Assembly (NCBI GenBank): GCA_965229005.1
Contig: CBDDIP010000002.1
Coordinates: forward strand, 930,001-994,000
Direction of reading: 5' to 3'
Origin: CBDDIP01 sp965229005
GTDB taxonomy: Bacteria; Actinomycetota; Acidimicrobiia; Acidimicrobiales; Ilumatobacteraceae
Length of the DNA stretch: 64,000 bases
Below, one piece after another: positions 60,709 to 64,000 of the stretch. The notes beneath the pieces are model-generated. The model ran no database searches. It saw nothing but the letters and a program-made list of their open reading frames with translations, and had not been told where the DNA came from. The position numbers were made by a program, and so were the translations under genes. How positions within the stretch are numbered: position 1 is the first letter of the stretch; every line of letters begins with the position of its first letter.

Positions 60709-63700
60709 ATGTGCGGCATCATCGGCATCGTCTCTCGTCCATCCGATCGGCCGGTGCCCGAAGCAGCGATGCTGCTCGACCTCCTCGACCGTGCGGTTGC
60801 GGCGTCCGCGCTCGTCGACGCCACCGCGCTGGTCGCCGAGTGCGACGCACTGCTGAAGGGCGTTGCCGGTGTCACCGCGCTCGCCGGCCAGCTGAACCTG
60901 ATCGCGGCGATCACGGCGCGTCTCGATCAGCTCGAGGGCCGCGCGGCCACCGTCGAGCAGCACATCGAGGCCGACGTGCTGCTGTCGCCCGACGAACTCG
61001 AGACGGCCAACGCCGAGCTCGTCGACTTCCGCGATGCGGTGTGGTCGGTGCGCAACGACCGGCTGCGCACGGCGCGTGCGGTGCACGAGCTGGCCGGTGG
61101 CGACGCCGGTCGTGCTGCGGTGGCGGGCTACCTCGCGCTGCAGCAGGCGTTCTCGATCAACGATCGGCTGGAGGTGCGCGGACGCGACAGCGCCGGCGTC
61201 CACGTCTTCGTGTGGGGACACGGCATCGATGCTGCCGACCCGTCGCTCGCCGCGGTGCTCGCCCAACGCTCGACCGATCCACTGTTCCAGAACGGGTCGG
61301 TGCGCCTCGCCGGTCCGTGCCTGAGCTTCGTCTACAAGGCGGCCAAGGAGATCGGCGAGCTCGGCGACAACACCCGTTCGCTGCGCGCCGCCGTGCAGGC
61401 GGACGCGCTGCTGCGGCGGGCGCTGAGCAACGACGACGCTCGTGTCGCCGTGCTCGGCCACACCCGCTGGGCCAGCGTCGGCATCATCAGCGAGCCGAAC
61501 TGCCACCCGCTGAACAGCGAGGAGATCGAGCTGTCGGGTGAGGAGCAGGCCGTCCGTCGCCCGTACGTGGTGGCCGCGCTGAACGGCGACGTCGACAACC
61601 ACGCCGACATCAAGGTGGCCCACGGCTTGCGCATCCCCGGCCCGATCACCACCGACGCGAAGGTCATCCCGGCGGTGATGGCTCGGCACGCGGCTGCCAC
61701 CGGTGGCGATCTGGCGGAGGCGTTCCGGCGCACCGTTGCCTCGTTCGAGGGCAGCGTCGCCATCGCTGCAGCAGCGGCCGATCAGCCGCAGCAGCTGTTC
61801 CTCGCGCTGCGCGGCAGCGGGCAGGCGTTGTACGTCGGGCTCGCCGACGATCTGTTCGTCGTCGCCAGTGAGCCGTACGGCGTCGTCGAGGAGACGTCGC
61901 GCTACGTGCGCATGGACGGCGAGTCGATGTCCGACGACGGCAGTCGCGGGCAGGTGTTCGTTCTCGACGGTCGGTTCGCCGGAACGCTCGACGGCATCAC
62001 TCGTCTGGCGTACGACGGCACGCCGTTGCCGTTGAGCGACGACGACGTCGCTGTCGCGCAGGTCACCACTCGCGACATCGATCGTGGCGACGCCCCGCAC
62101 TTCCTCCTCAAGGAGATCGGCGAGGCACCGGAGAGCTTCCGCAAGACGCTCCGTGGCCGCGTGATCGACATCGCCGGTCTGCTCCACGCCGCTGTCGGCG
62201 AACGTGCGCTGCCTGCCGACATCGTGTCGCGGCTGGCGGCAGGCTCGATCACGAAGGTGCGCGTCATCGGCCAGGGCACTGCCGCCGTTGCCGGCCGCAG
62301 CATGGCTGCCGTGCTCGACGGTCTGGTCGACGGCAAGCTCGACGTCGACCCGATCACCGCAACCGAGCTGAGCGGGTTCGCACTGCGGCTCGACATGAGC
62401 GACACGTTGATCGTCGCGGTCAGCCAGAGCGGCACCACCACCGACACGAACCGCACCGTCGACCTCGCCCGTGGTCGCGGCGCCGCCGTGCTGTCGATCG
62501 TCAACCGCCGCAACAGCGACCTCACCGACAAGGCCCACGGCGTGATGTACACGAGCGACGGTCGCGACGTGGAGATGAGCGTCGCTTCGACCAAGGCGTT
62601 CTACGCGCAGGTCGCGGCCGGCGTGCTGCTGGCGTGCGCGATCAGCGAAGCCGCCGGCACCGGCACCGCGCAGCAGCGATCCGATCTGCTGCGGTCGTTG
62701 CGTGACGTGCCGCAGGCGCTGCGCGAGGTGCTCGCCACGAGGCCGCTCATCGCCGAGGCCGCGCAGCGGTTCGCCCCGTCGAAGCGCTACTGGGCGATCG
62801 TCGGCAACGGCGTCAACGTCGTCGCGGCCGAGGAGGTGCGGATCAAGCTCAGCGAGCTCTGCTACAAGTCGATCGCCTGCGACGTCACCGAGGACAAGAA
62901 GCACATCGACCTGTCCAGCGAGCCGCTGATCCTCGTCTGCGCGGCCGGCCTGTCGGGCGGCACCGCCGACGACGTGGCCAAGGAAGTCGCCATCTACCGC
63001 GCTCACAAGGCGACACCGATCGTGATCGCCACCGATGCCGACGAGCGCTTCTCCGCTGCGGCCGCGGTGCTGTCCGTGCCGGCGGTGCACCCGTCGTTGG
63101 CGTTCGTGCTGTCGGCGATGGTCGGTCATTTGTTCGGCTACGAGGCCGCGCTGGCGATCGACGCCTCGGCTCGTCCGCTGCGCGAGGCGCGCGAGGCGAT
63201 CGAGCATGCCGTGTCGTCCTCGTCGGTGACACCGCTCGACGGCGAGACCGTCATCCGCACGGTGCGCGGCCAGATCCAGCCGCTTGCCGAGAAGTTCTTC
63301 GACGGCCTGCGTTCGGGCACGTACGACGGCCACCTCGAGGCGTCAACCGCGGTGCGCGTCGTCGGCATGCTCAACAACCTGTCGTCGGATTCGCCGCTCG
63401 AGAGCTACCAGCGCCAGAGCGGCAAGATCGCCGAGCCGGGCGCGTTCGTCGACGATCTCACCGCCGCGCTCACGCGTGCGATCGAGGAGCTCACCCGCCC
63501 GATCGACGCCATCAAGCACCAGGCGAAGACGGTCACCGTGGGCATCAGCCGCAACGACGAAGGCGTGCTCGATCGTCGTCTCGTGCAGGAGGTCCTCGCG
63601 GCCGGCGCCGGTCGCGACCGGCTGAGCTACCGCACGATGAAGGTGTTGGCCGACCTCGACCCGTCGGTCGACGCCGTGACCGGGTTCATCCGCTACCGCG

Positions 63701-64000
63701 TCGACGGCAACCTCGAGCGCGATGCCACGATCACCGTCGTCGACCGTGGCGGGCTGTCGCTCGACGTGCCCAGCCGTGTCGATCGCAACCCCGCCTTGCT
63801 CGGCACCAAGCGCCGCGTCGCCGCCGAGCGCGAGGTGCTGGTCGCCCGTGGCCGAATCGACGGCCGCACCGTGGTCTTCGTGCCCGAAGTGAAGGCAGGC
63901 GTGTGCACCGGCATCACGCTGCTGCACGTCAAGTTCCACGATCGCCTGCCTGCGTCCGTCATGCGCGGCGTGCTGCAGGGGTACGACCGTCGCTACGACC
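60709..64000 (+). CDS. glmS: oversized GlmS-like glutamine--fructose-6-phosphate aminotransferase, 3' end cut by window
   Basis: 1097 residues are visible with no stop, against about 610 for normal GlmS. Cys2 follows the initiator Met (MCGIIGIVS), the class II glutaminase nucleophile. An insertion of ~115 mostly helical residues (~35-150) precedes GRDSAG; then GHTRWASVG (250-258), LNGDVDN (291-297) and FLLKEIGEAPES (465-476). SIS domain 1 has AVSQSGTTTDT (570-580) and VASTKAF (625-631); SIS domain 2 spans about 690-830. A further ~250 residues or more follow. It makes glucosamine-6-phosphate, and glmM lies upstream. Confidence 0.8.
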   Translation, partial: MCGIIGIVSRPSDRPVPEAAMLLDLLDRAVAASALVDATALVAECDALLKGVAGVTALAGQLNLIAAITARLDQLEGRAATVEQHIEADVLLSPDELETANAELVDFRDAVWSVRNDRLRTARAVHELAGGDAGRAAVAGYLALQQAFSINDRLEVRGRDSAGVHVFVWGHGIDAADPSLAAVLAQRSTDPLFQNGSVRLAGPCLSFVYKAAKEIGELGDNTRSLRAAVQADALLRRALSNDDARVAVLGHTRWASVGIISEPNCHPLNSEEIELSGEEQAVRRPYVVAALNGDVDNHADIKVAHGLRIPGPITTDAKVIPAVMARHAAATGGDLAEAFRRTVASFEGSVAIAAAAADQPQQLFLALRGSGQALYVGLADDLFVVASEPYGVVEETSRYVRMDGESMSDDGSRGQVFVLDGRFAGTLDGITRLAYDGTPLPLSDDDVAVAQVTTRDIDRGDAPHFLLKEIGEAPESFRKTLRGRVIDIAGLLHAAVGERALPADIVSRLAAGSITKVRVIGQGTAAVAGRSMAAVLDGLVDGKLDVDPITATELSGFALRLDMSDTLIVAVSQSGTTTDTNRTVDLARGRGAAVLSIVNRRNSDLTDKAHGVMYTSDGRDVEMSVASTKAFYAQVAAGVLLACAISEAAGTGTAQQRSDLLRSLRDVPQALREVLATRPLIAEAAQRFAPSKRYWAIVGNGVNVVAAEEVRIKLSELCYKSIACDVTEDKKHIDLSSEPLILVCAAGLSGGTADDVAKEVAIYRAHKATPIVIATDADERFSAAAAVLSVPAVHPSLAFVLSAMVGHLFGYEAALAIDASARPLREAREAIEHAVSSSSVTPLDGETVIRTVRGQIQPLAEKFFDGLRSGTYDGHLEASTAVRVVGMLNNLSSDSPLESYQRQSGKIAEPGAFVDDLTAALTRAIEELTRPIDAIKHQAKTVTVGISRNDEGVLDRRLVQEVLAAGAGRDRLSYRTMKVLADLDPSVDAVTGFIRYRVDGNLERDATITVVDRGGLSLDVPSRVDRNPALLGTKRRVAAEREVLVARGRIDGRTVVFVPEVKAGVCTGITLLHVKFHDRLPASVMRGVLQGYDRRYD

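Noticed and set aside
60622..63333. Upstream part of a 1044-codon minus-strand open frame opposite glmS
   Set aside because: Only its last 140 codons (60199-60621) look like a real protein; the rest mirrors the glmS coding frame.
1..64000. tRNA, rRNA, transposase or phage integrase genes
   Set aside because: None was recognised by motif reading on either strand; a covariance-model search would be needed to exclude small RNAs.

Overview
The window is GC-rich bacterial chromosome and reads as an actinobacterium, most likely class Acidimicrobiia; that class is inferred from gene content and style, not proven. Supporting signs are frequent ATGA/GTGA start-stop overlaps, GTG/TTG starts, a zinc-type S14 and L36, an actinobacterial IF-1, Thr/Pro-rich surface-protein linkers and stem-loop terminators without U-tracts. 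No rRNA, tRNA, CRISPR array, insertion sequence or prophage was seen.

Layout. 1-6114: the 3'-truncated end of a PLP-dependent (DAP/ornithine-type) decarboxylase gene, divergent from an ATP-grasp ligase, then TerC, a Thr/Pro-rich exported protein and a lipoprotein alpha/beta hydrolase. 6141-18902: the S10-spc ribosomal operon from rplC to rplO, then secY, adk and map, with a recognisable promoter and a structured leader; rpsJ is not in front of rplC. 18903-47693: about 29 kb of accessory genes between map and infA, which are usually neighbours in Actinobacteria. 47783-51064: infA-rpmJ-rpsM-rpsK-rpsD-rpoA-rplQ. 51239-53840: DUF47-PiT phosphate transporter, a small membrane protein and truA. 53831-57228: a CotH/lamin-tail surface protein and a GT4 glycosyltransferase on the minus strand. 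57292-64000: rplM-rpsI-glmM, a small kinase, an unknown 140-residue protein and an oversized GlmS cut by the window end.

The 29-kb accessory block is the interesting part. It joins (i) cell-envelope carbohydrate genes: a CapD-like dehydratase, several GT2 glycosyltransferases, a GT39-like membrane protein, a GH5 enzyme and a beta-helix protein; (ii) a phosphate-scavenging set: PhoX, pstC-pstA-pstB, two membrane-anchored PstS-like proteins, a secreted PstS-like protein, a metallophosphoesterase and PHO-box-like 11-bp repeats; (iii) an exosortase fused to an EpsI-like domain, with three nearby proteins ending in the same tripartite tail (PPDxPE[V/F]P, hydrophobic segment, Arg-rich end); (iv) a sortase homologue whose catalytic Cys is Ser, the last gene of the pst operon; and (v) pyrR-pyrB-pyrC with a PyrR-binding stem-loop. 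I infer that this block builds and decorates the cell surface for phosphate capture, using an exosortase to process or anchor proteins such as PhoX. The exosortase/tail pairing and the Ser-sortase are the best candidates for an undescribed system.

Genes in the same direction mostly overlap by 1-4 bases and probably form operons: rplC to rplO; secY-adk-map; pstC to the sortase; the 40142-41994 pair; 42123-47693; pyrR-B-C; rpmJ to rplQ behind infA; DUF47-PiT; rplM-rpsI-glmM.
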